Source of the DNA: Neoarius graeffei
Lineage: Eukaryota > Chordata > Actinopteri > Siluriformes > Ariidae
Direction of reading: 5' to 3'
Length of the DNA stretch: 64,000 bases
Assembly: GCF_027579695.1 (NCBI RefSeq)
Contig: NC_083592.1
Span: forward strand, 33,008,214 to 33,072,213
The position numbers were made by a program, and so were the translations under genes. The notes under the pieces were generated by a model. The model saw only the letters and a program-made list of their open reading frames with translations. It was not told the origin of the DNA and did not search any database. Below are positions 37,301-46,064 of this stretch, one piece after another (within the stretch, counting starts at the first letter, position 1; each line of letters begins with the position of its first letter).

Positions 37301-40300
37301 AATATAAAAGATTACCAGGACTACAAAAATGCAGAAAAATAGACTTCACTGATCCAAATGCTCCTGTTGGTTCAAAAGTTAAAGTGCAGAGAACCTCACA
37401 GCACAACATGAAGTTACCTTAAAATATAATATAAATGCCTCAGCTTTCATGGAAGAAAAAAAACCTATTAATACTAGTACTGTGTGCAGGCAGTCTCTCC
37501 TGAAGACTAAATTAAACAATAATTATAAACTAATAAAATAAATGGCTCAGGCTTCATAGAAGAAAAAAAACAATTTGAACAGACTCTCACAGTATGATGC
37601 TGAAGCTGCCTAAACAATGGAAAATAAAATACCATTTTGGCAAAAATGTTGGCATCCATTAATTTCTTGTATTAAGTAAAAAAATAATGTAAAGTGCACA
37701 CAGTCCTTCACTGTAAACATAACACACTTTCAGTAACAGAATTTAAGCCTACATAAACACTGACTCGCACATGCTGCTTCTCTTGAACGTATACACGGAA
37801 GTAAGGCGGAAGGTAGTTTGTCGACGTCACCTCAAGACGACGCCAACGATTGGTCAAATTTGCGGGAAAGTTGCAGTGATTGGATATAATTGCAACACTG
37901 CCCTGAATTCGCGGGGATTGGTTGAATTTGCGTTGAAGTTGCAAATCACAACATCACGAAATCCTGGAGGGTCTGATAATCCATGTACGACGAGATTGAG
38001 TGGAATAACTGTTTTATTCTATCCACATTCACTGGATTTTGAGAAACAGAGCATTTTTATTTTTATTTTTTGCAAATTCGATAAATAAAAACGTTATACA
38101 AAACAGCCGACAAATTCATTTCCTCTTAGAATGTAAACAAACCAGCGAAATGACGATAGCAATTTGTGAAAAATGTGATAATAATAATTCTTGAAAAATA
38201 AATATATTATTTACCAGCTTAAGGTCGGTCCGTATCGTGAAATACCGTGACTGAGGTCTTGAAAATACTGACCAAGGCCTCTGGGCCGAGGTCCGTGTTT
38301 TCAAAGCCGAACTCACGGTATTTCACAATACGGACCAACCTTAAGCTGGTAAATAATATATATATTTTTTTTCTTTACCAGATTCTAACAGAAAATGAGT
38401 GCCCGAAAGGGAAACCATATTTAGAATAAACCTGCTACAAGCTCGTCAAAAACCTGTTTGACAAGCTACGTCAGCTCGGAATTTTCCAAAAATAAAACTC
38501 GATTTTGCTGTGAACACTGTTGCTATCGCTATCCATGCTGTAAAATTAATGCTATTATACTGAGAAATGTGAAAATAAATGTTGACAAAAAATTGCTACT
38601 ATGTTTGTTGTTCTTGTGAACGAGCAAGTCGCCAAAGGTCCGTAACCGGGGTCCGGATCATAGGATTCCAGACCGCTTGCGAGCCAATCAGAGTGCATGA
38701 TTTGATGGAAACCGGACCGCGAAAAAAATAAAAAAATATGTGTTCTTACCACGGCAACACGGTGGTGTAGTGGTTAGCGCTGTCGCCTCACAGCAAGAAG
38801 GTCCGGGTTCGAGCCCCGTGGCCAGCGAGGGCCTTTCTGTGTGGAGTTTGCATGTTCTCCCCGTGTCCGCGTGGGTTTCCTCCGGGTGCTCCGGTTTCCC
38901 CCACAGTCCAAAGACATGCAGGTTAGGTTAACTGATGACTCTAAGGTGGGGTTTACATTAGACCGTATCAGCGGATCATCAGATTAACGTTTTTAAAACG
39001 ATTAGCGTGCACACAGCAACGCCAATACACGATTCGCGTGCACACAGCAACGCCAATACACGGATACGCTCAGCTCCGCAGGCATCCTGCGCTCCAAATC
39101 ACTCCGCCCTGAACAGCGAGTGCCCTCTGGAGGGTGCGCACTCCGGCCCTGCGCAGCTCACAGAGCGCACGAGCAGTGATTCGGGACTGAGCCGCTGTGT
39201 GTGTGATCTCAGTGCATGTCGGGCATGCGCATCACTTACCACTTGCAAGTGGAAGGATGGCAAGCCTAAAGACAATCATAACTACACAATGGGCAGTATT
39301 TGCATCAGTATTTGCAGTATTTTCATACTTTTATACTCTTTAATGAAAGGTGATACAAGGCGGAAGTCTGCACCGTTTTTCAGCAGTCGCGTCACATGAC
39401 CAACGCCAGCGAATCAGGAAGGTGGATGTCACAGTGACGTTGTCCAATGACGACGCCAGCTAGAGCTCAGCACAGCGTATCCGCGTATCTCAATGTTTAC
39501 ACAGCACCGGACCAGACATGATCTGGATTGAATACGTGGACCCTGGCGGATTCCCGTTTCTCGGCGTTTCCAGGCGTTTTAATGTAAACGGACAGTGCAT
39601 CCGCGAAGAAAACGAGACAGATACGGTCTAATGTAAACTTGGCCTAAATTGACCGTAGGTGTGAATGTGAGTGTGAATGGTTGTCTGTGTCTATGTGTCA
39701 GCCCTGTGATGACCTGGCGACTTGTCCAGGGTGTACCCCGCCTTTCGCCTGTAGTCAGCTGGGATAGGCTCCAGTTTGCCTGCGACCCTGTAGAACAGGA
39801 TAAAGCGGCTAGAGATAATGAGATGTTCTTACCACTTTAATTCCATATTTTGTTGCTTTTTTTTTTTTATTTTTTTGGGTTTTGTTTTCGAGTAGTTTTT
39901 ATTTTGTCCTCGGTTCAGCAACACACTCGGTTCAGCAACATTTTCTTCTCCTTCTTCTTTAGAGTTTTTTTTGTTGGTTGGCAAACCAACTTACATTTTT
40001 TTCTCTACTCATGGTATATGAGCTGATAGCTTCGTAGTAGAGTAACCAATTAGAGCACACGATTGCTCATATCCAGTGAATGTGGATAGAATAATTTCTT
40101 ATATCCTTGGCAATTTTTTGAACAAGTTGTACTGATCAGCATTCTTAAATCCAAATTTAAAGTGTTTTCTCAGCTTGAAAAACAATTCTTATGTACAGAG
40201 GAGTGATAAAGGAAACAACATCATAAAGTTCCTTATTACGTTGTTGGGCCACCATGAGCTGCCAGAACAACTTCAGATAAACATAAGCACAAAACTTTTT

Positions 40301-40923
40301 TTGCAAAGTGCATCCAAAAGCATAACAGAACTAGTTTGTTACTTGCCTGTGTATTATACGTCATAGTAATAACAATTTTGTTCTTACAGGTCTATTTGGA
40401 TGTGCCCTATGGTAGTGACCCAGAGATCAAATTCCCATTGATCATTCTCCCTGCAGCCATGATGGTTGCTCCACAGCAAAACCAACCAGCTTTTCAGCCT
40501 AATAGGAACCCAAGTGGACCAGGTTATAATCAAGTATGGAATCAACCTCCACCGCAGCCTGCATTTGGGCCCAGTCCCCCAGGTGCTACCTTTGGAGCAG
40601 CTCCAGGGTTTTACCCCGGTCCATACCCTTCACCTATGTGTCCAGAAGCAGCTCCTCCATCCTATGAAGCCCTCTATCCAAATGCATCAGCCCCAGGATT
40701 CAATCCAGCTCCATCAGCTCCACCCTTTAATCCACAGTGTGCTCCTATGGGTTATCCAAATCCACCTGTCCCTCAACAACATCCAGTACCGAGTGCCCCA
40801 CAGTTCTATCCAGGGCCTGCTGGCCCAGGCTATGATCCAGCAGGAGCCCCTCCAGGATACTGGCCAAATCCGACCACCCAACCAGAATCTTATCCAACTA
40901 AATCCCCTGAGAAACATGAATAA
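14298..40923 (+). CDS. Gene B: arrestin domain-containing protein 3-like, complete (7 exons)
   Basis: Coding exons: 14298-14556, 21979-22020, 27704-27764, 35558-35699, 36226-36322, 36428-36684 and 40390-40923. They join in phase to 1392 nt, 463 residues. Exons 1-4 (residues 1-168) form the N-terminal arrestin fold ([34 protein letters not shown]). Exons 5 to early 7 form the C-terminal fold. The last 150 residues are proline-rich with PPSY (about 375-378) and PPGY (about 440-443), the PPxY type that binds WW domains of NEDD4-family ligases. Family role: adaptor for ubiquitination and endosomal sorting of membrane proteins. Every splice site has GT-AG. Introns hold up to four levels of nested transposons. 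The gene looks intact. Confidence 0.92.
14583..16340. repeat. ACTAC-type satellite, about 1.75 kb, in gene B intron 1
   Basis: Pentamer-based array of actac/actat/agtac units with a higher-order pattern mixing cactatagtg and gtactacagtac. These sub-units are self-complementary. Repeated blocks of roughly 60-130 bp recur. Open Tyr/His/Ser/Thr frames over it follow from the repeat and are not genes. Confidence 0.95.
16341..17135. other. Intron 1 stretch with an unclassified repeat
   Basis: 16776-17110 (gaagatatgaagtttatctt, then aatattttcactcat) shares pieces with 10838-10910, where gaagataaacttcatatctt lies in the opposite sense. This suggests an interspersed family I cannot name. Confidence 0.45.
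17137..17660 (-). mobile_element. Tc1-like relic, terminal repeat and transposase fragment
   Basis: It starts with TIR-like agtgccctccacaattattg; a second related end lies at 22063 (ctctggaattattggcaccc). Antisense codons around 17460-17660 resemble the Tc1 transposase C-terminal region ([14 protein letters not shown]). It is truncated at the right. Confidence 0.65.
17688..18240 (+). mobile_element. Tc1-like relic, same family as 1-546
   Basis: Ends resemble cactttaacaggaa and ttcctaataaagt. Codons around 17997-18130 read [10 protein letters not shown], then [13 protein letters not shown], the Tc1 transposase region with the last catalytic Glu. Stops disrupt it. Confidence 0.7.
18538..18822 (+). 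repeat. Second SINE family (tRNA-headed, different body)
   Basis: The A-box-like tggcctagtggttagc is followed by B-box-like gagttctactc and a body distinct from the GAGAT family (ctctcgtggttaccagagga), ending in ttgatttgatc. Confidence 0.65.
19006..19922 (+). mobile_element. Element X (unclassified DNA transposon) with a short coding remnant
   Basis: Left end ttattctgtccacattcact, right end catggaataact. The same two ends occur around 36968-40094. Codons at 19301-19380 plus those after the SINE (19783 on) give [20 protein letters not shown] and [13 protein letters not shown]. These vaguely recall Crypton-type recombinase N-termini, an uncertain link. A SINE splits it. Confidence 0.5.
19393..19770 (-). 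repeat. tRNA-derived SINE, GAGAT-tail family
   Basis: Full-length antisense copy with the duplication aggcaacaaaat at 19381-19392 and 19771-19782, inside element X. Confidence 0.92.
20026..20403 (+). repeat. tRNA-derived SINE, GAGAT-tail family
   Basis: Full-length copy with the duplication attactaataa at 20015-20025 and 20404-20414. It faces the antisense copy 255 bp upstream. Confidence 0.92.
20656..20905. mobile_element. 250-bp TA-flanked MITE
   Basis: Perfect inverted ends CACTGTCAGAAA and TTTCTGACAGTG, with TA on both sides. Confidence 0.82.
21366..21860 (+). pseudogene. Tc1 transposase remnant
   Basis: Broken frames read [36 protein letters not shown] and later [20 protein letters not shown]. 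The last carries the first catalytic Asp context (SDESRF) of a Tc1-type transposase. It is the same family as the outermost element of the intron 2 nest. Confidence 0.75.
21979..22020 (+). CDS. Gene B coding exon 2 (42 nt)
   Basis: Acceptor ctttaaacag, donor gtaagt. It encodes [14 protein letters not shown], joins both neighbours in phase, and is short enough for automatic gene finders to miss. Confidence 0.83.
22063..22450. mobile_element. Truncated Tc1-like terminal region
   Basis: It begins ctctggaattattggcaccc and runs into AT-rich sequence without a matching second end. Confidence 0.5.
22718..23366. mobile_element. Unclassified MITE-like element with an NRF1-type motif
   Basis: Ends gtttcctgtccaccgg and, read in reverse, gtttccggtccaccgg. 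It contains an (AT)n run (22784-22809), the palindrome GCGCATGCGC (23206-23215) and ggctgccattttt. No transposase was recognised. Confidence 0.55.
24166..25108. mobile_element. hAT element, level 4 (innermost)
   Basis: Ends TAGTGCTGTCAA and TTGACAGCACTA. The exact 8-bp duplication gtttttta lies at 24158-24165 and 25109-25116. The edges are rich in attaatcgcgattaa-type repeats. No intact transposase. Confidence 0.9.
25262..25690 (+). pseudogene. hAT transposase N-terminal remnant (BED zinc finger)
   Basis: Starts near [10 protein letters not shown], continues [20 protein letters not shown] and [14 protein letters not shown], then [20 protein letters not shown]. The pattern WxWFG, CxxC-like, TTNL, H fits a ZBED-type BED finger followed by the hAT dimer lead-in. 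The catalytic part is absent. Confidence 0.65.
26292..26812 (+). mobile_element. Solo LTR (gypsy-like) in the level 2 Tc1
   Basis: 521 bp beginning TGTCATGCGC and ending CCCCTAACA, with near-identical 5-bp flanks gtcta (26287-26291) and gtctg (26813-26817). It has a TATA-like ttataaaaacg at about 26411 and ATTAAA at about 26732. The Tc1 inverted repeat resumes right after it. Confidence 0.75.
27704..27764 (+). CDS. Gene B coding exon 3 (61 nt)
   Basis: Acceptor tttccag, donor gtgagg. It encodes [20 protein letters not shown], closely matching gene A exon 3. Confidence 0.9.
28500..29222. mobile_element. Non-autonomous hAT element
   Basis: Ends CAGGGGTGGGCAA and, in reverse, CAGACCTGGGCATTTT. 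8-bp flanks ctctccac (28492-28499) and ctctacac (29223-29230) differ at one base. Confidence 0.82.
29223..29342 (+). repeat. Retroelement-like 3' tail ending in (ATTCT)n
   Basis: The sequence tgacaataaaggcattctat followed by about eight ATTCT units looks like the 3' end of a LINE or SINE. The hAT at 28500 inserted just upstream. Confidence 0.55.
30190..31334. mobile_element. Inverted-repeat element inserted in the Tc1 copy
   Basis: Ends cctgtccacact and, in reverse, ctgtgttcacact. Both flanks are rich in accggta/tatcggta palindromes. It holds GCGCATGCGC at 30403-30412. Edges are approximate and no clean target duplication was seen. Confidence 0.55.
30594..31163 (+). mobile_element. Foldback-type element with an integrase-like N-terminal remnant
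   Basis: Left arm: about five 28-30 bp units containing gatctcgagaaaacaaaac (30640-30795). Right arm: inverted units (31078-31145). The centre codes [20 protein letters not shown] (from 30900) and, after a frame change, [19 protein letters not shown]. This resembles the N-terminus of integrase-core proteins common in fish transposons (perhaps IS3EU-like). The class is a suggestion. Confidence 0.55.
31403..31873 (-). pseudogene. Tc1 transposase, N-terminal half
   Basis: 156 codons: [20 protein letters not shown], helix-turn-helix [20 protein letters not shown], linker [15 protein letters not shown], second [23 protein letters not shown], and the first catalytic motif MFSDE, then a stop. The remainder lies left of the composite insertion. 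Paired-type DNA-binding domain followed by a DDE start is typical of Tc1. Confidence 0.88.
31987..32359 (+). repeat. tRNA-derived SINE, GAGAT-tail family
   Basis: Full-length copy with the duplication atggtaggatt at 31976-31986 and 32360-32370. Confidence 0.92.
32649..33285. other. Intron 3 stretch, nothing recognised
   Basis: No exon or named repeat. Short frames at 32824-33052 on both strands have no domain. Confidence 0.5.
33497..33562. repeat. 30-bp-arm hairpin with 6-nt loop
   Basis: The left arm (33497-33526) and right arm (33533-33562) are exact reverse complements around the loop gaggcc. Confidence 0.9.
33605..33976 (+). repeat. tRNA-derived SINE, GAGAT-tail family
   Basis: Full-length copy with the duplication gtgtatagaggcc at 33592-33604 and 33977-33989. 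Confidence 0.92.
34396..35341. other. Intron 3 stretch with a probable unclassified transposon
   Basis: Near 34430 aaaggtagactgcctttcag and near 35205 ttgaaaggccgtaaagcttt suggest the two ends of a repeat, but the match is too loose to define it. No exon seen. Confidence 0.4.
35360..35519 (+). repeat. Third SINE family (160 bp), next to gene B exon 4
   Basis: Head ggggcgtcgtggctaaggcg, B-box gggttcgattcc, C/T-rich body, AATAAA-like end. The 18-bp duplication ttataaacaaataatttg lies at 35342-35359 and 35520-35537. The right duplication ends 20 bp before exon 4. Confidence 0.88.
35558..35699 (+). CDS. Gene B coding exon 4
   Basis: Acceptor ctcgattgtag, donor gtatgt. It encodes the segment from [19 protein letters not shown] to TGINLM. 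A SINE and its target duplication end only 20 bp upstream of the exon. Confidence 0.9.
36226..36322 (+). CDS. Gene B coding exon 5
   Basis: Acceptor ttacactcag, donor gtcagt. It encodes [18 protein letters not shown] and on to MGYMK; 97 nt as in gene A. Confidence 0.9.
36428..36684 (+). CDS. Gene B coding exon 6
   Basis: Acceptor ttttcaaag, donor gtaata. It encodes [20 protein letters not shown] to [11 protein letters not shown]; 257 nt as in gene A. Confidence 0.92.
36968..38013. mobile_element. Inverted-repeat element (element X end type) in intron 6
   Basis: Left end aacagttattccacgaaatc and right end, in reverse, aacagttattccactcaatc. The same end closes element X at 19922. It contains a second inverted pair, CCAGGATTTCGTG at about 37052 and CACGAAATCCTGG at 37955-37967, from a nested hAT-like MITE. 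Confidence 0.6.
37050..37972. mobile_element. hAT-like MITE nested in the preceding element
   Basis: Inverted ends cccCCAGGATTTCGTG and CACGAAATCCTGGaggg. The inside repeatedly uses gttgcgat/attgcaa motifs. The target duplication was not resolved. Confidence 0.55.
38199..38366. repeat. Long inverted repeat (about 52-bp arms)
   Basis: Arms 38199-38250 and 38313-38366 contain ttaccagcttaaggt and accttaagctggtaa, plus cgtgaaataccgtga and tcacggtatttcac, with a few mismatches. The loop is about 62 nt. Confidence 0.85.
38753..39823 (+). repeat. tRNA-derived SINE split by a Harbinger-like MITE
   Basis: Head 38753-38944 and tail 39645-39823 of one GAGAT-family copy. The duplication tgttcttaccac is at 38741-38752 and 39824-39835. 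Confidence 0.9.
38945..39644. mobile_element. PIF/Harbinger-like MITE
   Basis: Ends GGTGGGGTTTACATTAGACC and, in reverse, GGCCAAGTTTACATTAGACC. TAA is duplicated on both sides (38942-38944, 39645-39647). TIRs beginning GG and a three-base TAA duplication fit PIF/Harbinger. No transposase is inside. Confidence 0.72.
40390..40923 (+). CDS. Gene B last coding exon with PPxY motifs
   Basis: Acceptor gttcttacag. It encodes [20 protein letters not shown], then a Pro/Tyr/Gly-rich tail with [10 protein letters not shown] and GAPPGYWPN, ending [14 protein letters not shown] and TAA at 40921-40923. Confidence 0.92.
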   Translation, partial: VYLDVPYGSDPEIKFPLIILPAAMMVAPQQNQPAFQPNRNPSGPGYNQVWNQPPPQPAFGPSPPGATFGAAPGFYPGPYPSPMCPEAAPPSYEALYPNASAPGFNPAPSAPPFNPQCAPMGYPNPPVPQQHPVPSAPQFYPGPAGPGYDPAGAPPGYWPNPTTQPESYPTKSPEKHE

Positions 40924-41123
40924 TCTGAAAGTTTGATGACAAGAAGTTGAGATATGGATGACATTGTGGTGCAAGGGAATGGGAGGGTTGCTGGAATTTT
41001 ATGCAGCATATATGCAATGTGTGCATATTATATTGTGCACCTATATTCTAATATTATTATTATTATTATTATTACACTATATTTATATCTCTAAATTACT
41101 ACTACTAATACACTAATAATATA
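40924..41123. other. Gene B 3' flank
   Basis: Presumed 3' UTR with an (ATT)n run at 41045-41071. No canonical AATAAA stands out before the Tc1 element begins, so the poly(A) site may lie inside or beyond it. Confidence 0.45.
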
Positions 41124-42640
41124 CAGTGGATATAAAGTCTACACACCCCTTTTAAAATGATCGTTTTTTCTGATGTAAAAAAAATGAGACCACGATAAAT
41201 AATTTCAAAACTTTTCCCACCTTTAATGTGACCTATAACCTGTACAATTCAATTGAAAAACAAACAAATCTGTTAGGGGGAAAAACATAAATAAAAAACG
41301 TACAATAAGCTGGTTGCATAAGTATGCACACCCTTAAACTAATACTTTGTTGAAGCACCTTTTGATTTAATTACAGCATTCAGTCTTTTTGGGTTCACAC
41401 CTGCCATCAATTAAAATGACTCTGATTAACCCCAAATAAAGTTCAGACATTTACTCAGTTGCCTCCTCCAGCAAAAGCCAGGGTTCACAGAGAGCTTACA
41501 AAGCATCACAGGGATCTCATTGTTGAAAGGTATCAGTCAGGAGAAGGGGACAAAAACATTTCCACAGCATTAGATATACCATGGAGCACAGTGAAGACCG
41601 TCATCAAGAAGTGGAGAAAATATGGGACAAGAATGACATTACCGAGAACTTGACGTCCCTCCAAAATTGATGAAAAGACAAGACGCAAACTGGTCAGGGA
41701 GGCTGCCGAGAGGCCTACAGCAACACTGAAGGAGCTGCAGGAATTTCTGGCAAGTACTGGTTGTGTACTACATGTGACGACAATCTCCCGTATTCTCCAT
41801 TTGTCTGGACTATGAGGTAGGGTCAAAGAAAAACATCCAGGCCCGGCTAAATTTTGCAAAAAAATACATCAACTCTCCCAAAAGCATGTGGGAAAATGTG
41901 TTATGGTCTGATGAAACCAAGGTTGAACTTTTTGGCCACAATTCCAAAAGGTTTTTGGTGCAAAAACAACACTGCGCATCACCAAAAGAACACCATACCC
42001 ACGGTGAAGCATGGTGGTGGTAGCATCATGTTTTGGGGTTGTTTTTCTTCAGCTGGAACAGGGGCTTTAGTCAAGGTGGAGGGAATTATGAACCGTTCTA
42101 AATACCAGTCAATTTTGGCCCAAAACCTTCATGTGTCTGCTAGAAAGATGAAGAGGAATTTCATCTTTCAGCATGACAATGACCCCAAAAAGTTTTGGAA
42201 TGGCCCAGCCAGAGCCCAGACCTAAATCCAATTGAAAATCTGTGGGGTGACCTGAAGAGGGCTGTGCACAAGAGATGCCCTCGCAATCTGACAGATTTAG
42301 AGCGCTTTTGCAAGGAAGAGTGGGCAAATATTGCCAAGTCTAGGAGTGGCAGGCTGATGGACTCCGACCCCAAAAGACTGAATGCTGTAATTAAATCCAA
42401 AGGTGCTTCAACAAAGTATTAGTTTAAGGGTGTGCACACTTGTGCAACCAGCTTATTGTACATTTTTTTTATTTTTTATGTTTTTCCCCCGAACAGATTT
42501 GTTTGTTTTTCAATTGAATTGTACAGGTTATAGGTCACATTAAAGGCAGGAAAAGTTTTGAAATTACTTATCGTGGTCTCATTTTTACATCAGAAAAACC
42601 AATCATTTTAACGGATCATGTACACTTTTTATATCCACTG
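41124..42640 (+). mobile_element. Full-length Tc1 element with decayed transposase
   Basis: Outer ends CAGTGGATATAAAGTCTACA and, in reverse, CAGTGGATATAAAAAGTGTA, with TA on both sides. Terminal repeats are about 210 bp long (IR/DR type). The coding part (about 41459-42422) has a helix-turn-helix (GDKNISTALDIPWSTVKTVI), [22 protein letters not shown] and [20 protein letters not shown], but several frameshifts and stops. Confidence 0.9.
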
Positions 42641-43680
42641 TAGCATTTGTGTTTGCAGGTATTGTTGCAGTTGCTACACCATCAGCACCCCCTACTACCT
42701 GCATCCTTTTCGTGGTACAAGTTGTATTATACAAATGATCAAAATTGATTAAAAAAAAAAAATAGCTGCATATAGCATAGCATTTTGAGTTCACTCCAGT
42801 AAGTTTCTATTAGTAAGAAATAATTGTAGTTCATTTTTTAAATAACTCAATTAAGATACTATGCTGAATGTATGAAAGCATGCTTTTTTTAATACAGTAT
42901 ATCTTTTTACAAAATAACACTAAGCTGCATGTGCATGTAAAAGTGGGTGGGTCTTATATTGGCTTAAATACTTGCCAGAAAATGGTGCTGTGCGTGTAAA
43001 TGTCATGCTCGATGAACAGTCAGTGAAGAAACATTTGGAGATTAACATCAACCATGCGCTTACAAAGCTGATCTCATGCACTGACTTGCTTTTAAAGGTT
43101 TCATAACTGCCAAAACAGGTTTACTAAAATTGTATTCCTTTTTTCAAACACAAATCCAGAACCAAAAATCTATCGCTGTCAGGAAAAACAAAAAAAAATC
43201 ACTCAAAAACATTAACTTTTCTCATAATTAACCTTTGCCTTAAAAACGCATAAATCGATCAAAACACCTATGCACTATCAAATAGACACTAGTGAGAAAT
43301 GACTAGTTACTGTTCTCAAATATGCAAATAAATGGATAAAGAACTGATCAAGATGAATCCATCTTTAAAAAAACCAAACAAACAGGAAATCTAAGGGGGA
43401 AAATCTAATTGTCAGCTCATTTGCACAAATGAGATTTGTAGCACCATTAGCTGACTCCTTTCCAGTTCAGTAAAAATTGAACATGCTTGGCTTTTACAAA
43501 GTAGTCAGATATTTTCTATCTACACCTGTGTCAATGCTGTAACATGTCAAAGTGTTAAACAGTCTATTACTGAAGAGAACTGGCTCAGGTTTGGGTGTCT
43601 GCTTTGTCTGGTTTCTCTCAGTGCCAAACGAAGACAGTCAATAATTGACCACGTCCTCTCTACCTTTACCTCTCTACCTT
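42641..43680. other. Intergenic, nothing recognised
   Basis: AT-rich sequence without supported coding potential. Confidence 0.5.
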
Positions 43681-44351
43681 TAGGCCAAACAAAATAATAT
43701 ATGTGTTTCCGGTTACCCGACCAACCCTGTAAAAACACTGCGACCCTTCAACTGTTTATGACCACGATAAACTATTTCTCGCGCCCGACCCTACCTGCTT
43801 CAAAGCCAAATTTCGTAGGTATTTCTAGACAGGGGTCACTGTTAGATGCAATCGAATACATAGCTGAACAATGCTGCGTATTCTTGCTAGTGTTACAATG
43901 ATAATTATCTTAGATTTTTAAGTAGAAAAACTGGCCACCCTTGTGTTCATGCCTCGAAGGGTCGGATGTAAATGACTGCTTGCACATGCGCAGTATATTT
44001 CATCGATTCTTCCGGGTACCTATAAAATGGAGGTTGTTTGCTTGTCAAATCAGCCTATTGCAATGCAAAAGATATTCACAACAATTAAAAATATTTCCAA
44101 ATGAAGAACTATAGAGTAACTACAACATTGTTTCCTACAACAAATCACACAGTTCTGACATTCTGGGATCAGTTGCAAACGTTTAACGAGTATTTTGCAA
44201 AAAAAAGTTTTCAAAGGAAACTTCTCACTTTTTCCTACCTACCCTAGAAAATTTGTCGTAAACTTTTGGGATAAACAAATTTTTTTTCCCTACCTACCTA
44301 CCTACCTACCCTATTTTGAAAACCCAGGAAACAGGAAACACATTTGGCCTT
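43681..44351. mobile_element. Unclassified inverted-repeat element
   Basis: Ends taggccaaac...tgtgtttccgg and, in reverse, taaggccaaatgtgtttcct. It carries a cctacctacc run near the right end. Class and target duplication unresolved. Confidence 0.5.
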
Positions 44352-44942
44352 AAAAAAAAAAAAAAAGGGCCACAGTGAGAACCTTATGACCTTTTTACTT
44401 GATTTTCATTTCTTCAAACCTCTTGCCGGAATGACAACTGTGTGGTAATTGAGTTTCATTGTGTTAAATTGTGTATTAAAGCATTTATACCATCACAGTG
44501 TGTGGTTAATTGTGATGAAACTTGTGCTTATACTTGCAAAAATGAGATTTGCATTTTTTTTCCAGATTTTTTTTTTCCATTTTAGTAACTGAAGAAAAGG
44601 TTTGTGGAATTGTACTCAATGTATCAGAATTTGTGTGTTGATTGAACACTTGAACAATACCAACAAAACCCTGTAATATAATCAGCTTCATGCCCTCCAA
44701 AGGATGCCTGAATAGTGATATGAATGTAGTCAGAAATATTAAATAAATAACAAACTCAAGCTTCTCAACAAGATTTCAACAAATATTCATCCAGCATTCA
44801 GTGAACTTTGCAAAATTCTCTTCTTACTCATTTATTTGCATCTCCCACAATGCGTAGAGGTGCCAGTTGCAAGGAAACAAAGCAATACAGTCTGTGTTGT
44901 AGTAAGTGCACAGCTTCTGTGCAATATATGGCTCGAGGAACT
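44352..44942. other. Intergenic, nothing recognised
   Basis: Poly(A) run at 44352-44367, then AT-rich sequence without supported genes. Confidence 0.5.
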
Positions 44943-46064
44943 TACAGTGGTGCTTGAAAGTTTGTGAACCCTTTAGAATTTTCTATATTTCTGCATAAAT
45001 ATGACCTAAAACAACATCAGATTTTCACACAAGTCCTAAAAGTAGATAAAGAGAACCCAATTAAACAAATGAGACAAAAATATTATACTTGGTCATTTAT
45101 TTATTGAGGAAAATGATCCAATATTACATATCTGTGAGTGGCAAAAGTATGTGAACCTTTGCTTTCAGTATCTGGTGTGACCCCCTTGTGCAGCAATAAC
45201 TGCAACTAAACATTTCCGATAACTGTTGATCAGTCCTGCACACCGGCTTGGAGGAATTTTAGCCCATTCCTCCATACAGAACAGCTTCAACTCTGGGATG
45301 TTGGTGGATTTCCTCACATGAACTGCTCGCTTCAGGTCCTTCCACAACATTTCGATTGGATTAAGGTCAGGACTTTGACTTGGCCATTCCAAAACATTAA
45401 CTTTATTCTTCTTTAACCATTCTTTGGTAGAATGATTTGTGTGCTTAAGGTCGTTGTCTTGCTGCATGACCCACCTTCTCTTGAGATTCAGTTCATGGAC
45501 AGATGTCCTGACGTTTTCCTTTAGAATTCGCTGGTATAATTCAGAATTCATTGTTCCATCAATGATGGCAAGCCATCCTGGCCCAGATGCAGCAAAACAG
45601 GCCCAAACCATGATACTACCACCACCATGTTTCACAGATGGGATAAGGTTCTTATGCTGGAATGCAGTGTTTTCCTTTCTCCAAACATAACACTTCTCAT
45701 TTAAACCAAAAAGTTCTATTTTGGTCTCATCCGTCAAAAAAACATTTTTTCAATAGCCTTGTGGCTTGTCCACGTGATCTTTAGCAAACTGCATATGAGC
45801 AGCAATGTTCTTTTTGGAAAGCAGTGGCTTTCTCCTTGCAACCCTGCCATGCACACCATTGTTGTTCAGTGTTCTCCTCATGGTGGACTCATGAACATTA
45901 ACATTAGCCAATGTGAGAGAGGCCTTCAGTTGCTTAGAAGTTACCCTGGGGTGCTTTGTGACCTCGCCGACTACATGCCTTGCTCTTGGAGTGATCTTTG
46001 TTGGTCGACCACTCCTGGGAAGGGTAACAATGGTCTTGAATTTCCTCCATTTGTACACAATCTG

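Larger units (their letters stand above)
38014..40094. mobile_element. Inverted-repeat element (other element X end)
   Basis: Perfect 24-bp inverted ends (38014-38037, 40071-40094) contain ctatccacattcactggat and its reverse complement. It abuts the previous element with no spacer. Inside are a foldback (38199-38366) and a split SINE. Confidence 0.65.
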
